Made by a program: the position numbers and the translations under genes. Shown piece after piece: positions 5,420-5,530 of a stretch of 5,530 bases of DNA. The notes under the pieces are model-generated. The model was not told the DNA's origin. It ran no database searches and saw only the letters and a list, made by a program, of their open reading frames with translations. Every line of letters starts with the position of its first letter. Within the stretch, counting starts at the first letter, position 1. Source of the DNA: Chloroflexota bacterium (lineage in GTDB: Bacteria; Chloroflexota; Anaerolineae; Anaerolineales; Anaerolineaceae); contig JAEYTI010000208.1 in assembly GCA_023434145.1 (NCBI GenBank), forward strand, positions 1 through 5,530, in the 5' to 3' direction.

Positions 5420-5530
5420 CCTTTCCCCCACCAGTAAGACCCCGTATCGATCCCCGGTGACTTGTTTTCAGGGATCTTTCTTTTTGGCTCTTATGAGGTT
5501 TCAAGGAGTTTTTGGTGGGTAGGGGTGCAG

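Larger units (their letters stand above)
5346..5530 (-). other. Upstream region of the moxR operon
   Basis: About 185 bp up to the window edge with no credible gene on either strand. Besides the two hairpins it holds a weak sigma-70-like pair on the minus strand: CTGAAA (5471-5466), 17 nt, then GATACG (5448-5443). Another -35-like TTGAAA (5504-5499) has no -10 partner. I regard these as candidates only. The promoter is likely somewhere here because the leader is too long and structured for simple read-through. Confidence 0.35.

Noticed and set aside
5346..5504. MoxR start at ATG 5504 (53 extra residues)
   Set aside because: The extension is not family-like, covers two hairpins, and GGAGG favours GTG 5345.
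4071..5522. Long plus-strand open frames (4071-4793 and 4809-5522) opposite moxR and the DUF58 gene
   Set aside because: They mirror strongly supported genes on the other strand in GC-rich DNA, lack ribosome sites and recognisable domains, and have shadow-like Arg/His/Gln-rich composition.

Overview
The window reads as a GC-rich bacterial chromosome segment. It carries five recognisable protein-coding genes (one only a start fragment), the end of an insertion sequence, and a structured convergent intergenic region. The protein style and the GC-rich 'gcggctaaagccgc' hairpin repeats remind me of Chloroflexota (Anaerolineae-like) genomes. That is an impression from reading the sequence, not a search result, so the taxonomic guess is weak.

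Layout. Positions 1-124 are the terminal part of an IS. The first 18 codons of a transposase start at 56 and run leftward out of the window, and the outer end is a 13-bp-stem hairpin at 92-124. A rightward gene pair follows: a class I SAM-dependent methyltransferase of the RlmI/COG1092 type (284-1195) and pyrroline-5-carboxylate reductase, proC (1206-2051), separated by only 10 bp. Positions 2052-2386 hold no gene. They contain a 9-bp dispersed inverted repeat and then a 54-bp-arm inverted repeat (2160-2213 against 2327-2380, 50 of 54 positions matching). Each arm folds into two smaller hairpins, and a further hairpin lies between the arms. The left half reads on the minus strand as one tight operon starting near 5345: a MoxR-type AAA+ ATPase (4308-5345, GTG start), a DUF58 protein with a degenerate von Willebrand factor A fold (3318-4301), and a membrane-anchored BatA-like VWA protein (2387-3328).

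How the genes work together. MoxR, DUF58 and VWA genes are a long-known conserved cluster. The ATPase is thought to act with VWA-domain partners, through metal-ion-dependent adhesion sites, in maturation or stress-related remodelling of other proteins. Here the spacing (6-nt gap, then an 11-bp overlap) suggests coordinated or coupled translation of the three subunits. The methyltransferase and proC are probably co-transcribed but have no obvious shared pathway. The two operons converge on the structured repeat region, which probably serves at least partly as a two-way transcription barrier.

I see no clearly novel multi-gene system. The most unusual part is the composite inverted-repeat element at 2160-2380. 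The double-hairpin leader in front of moxR comes next.
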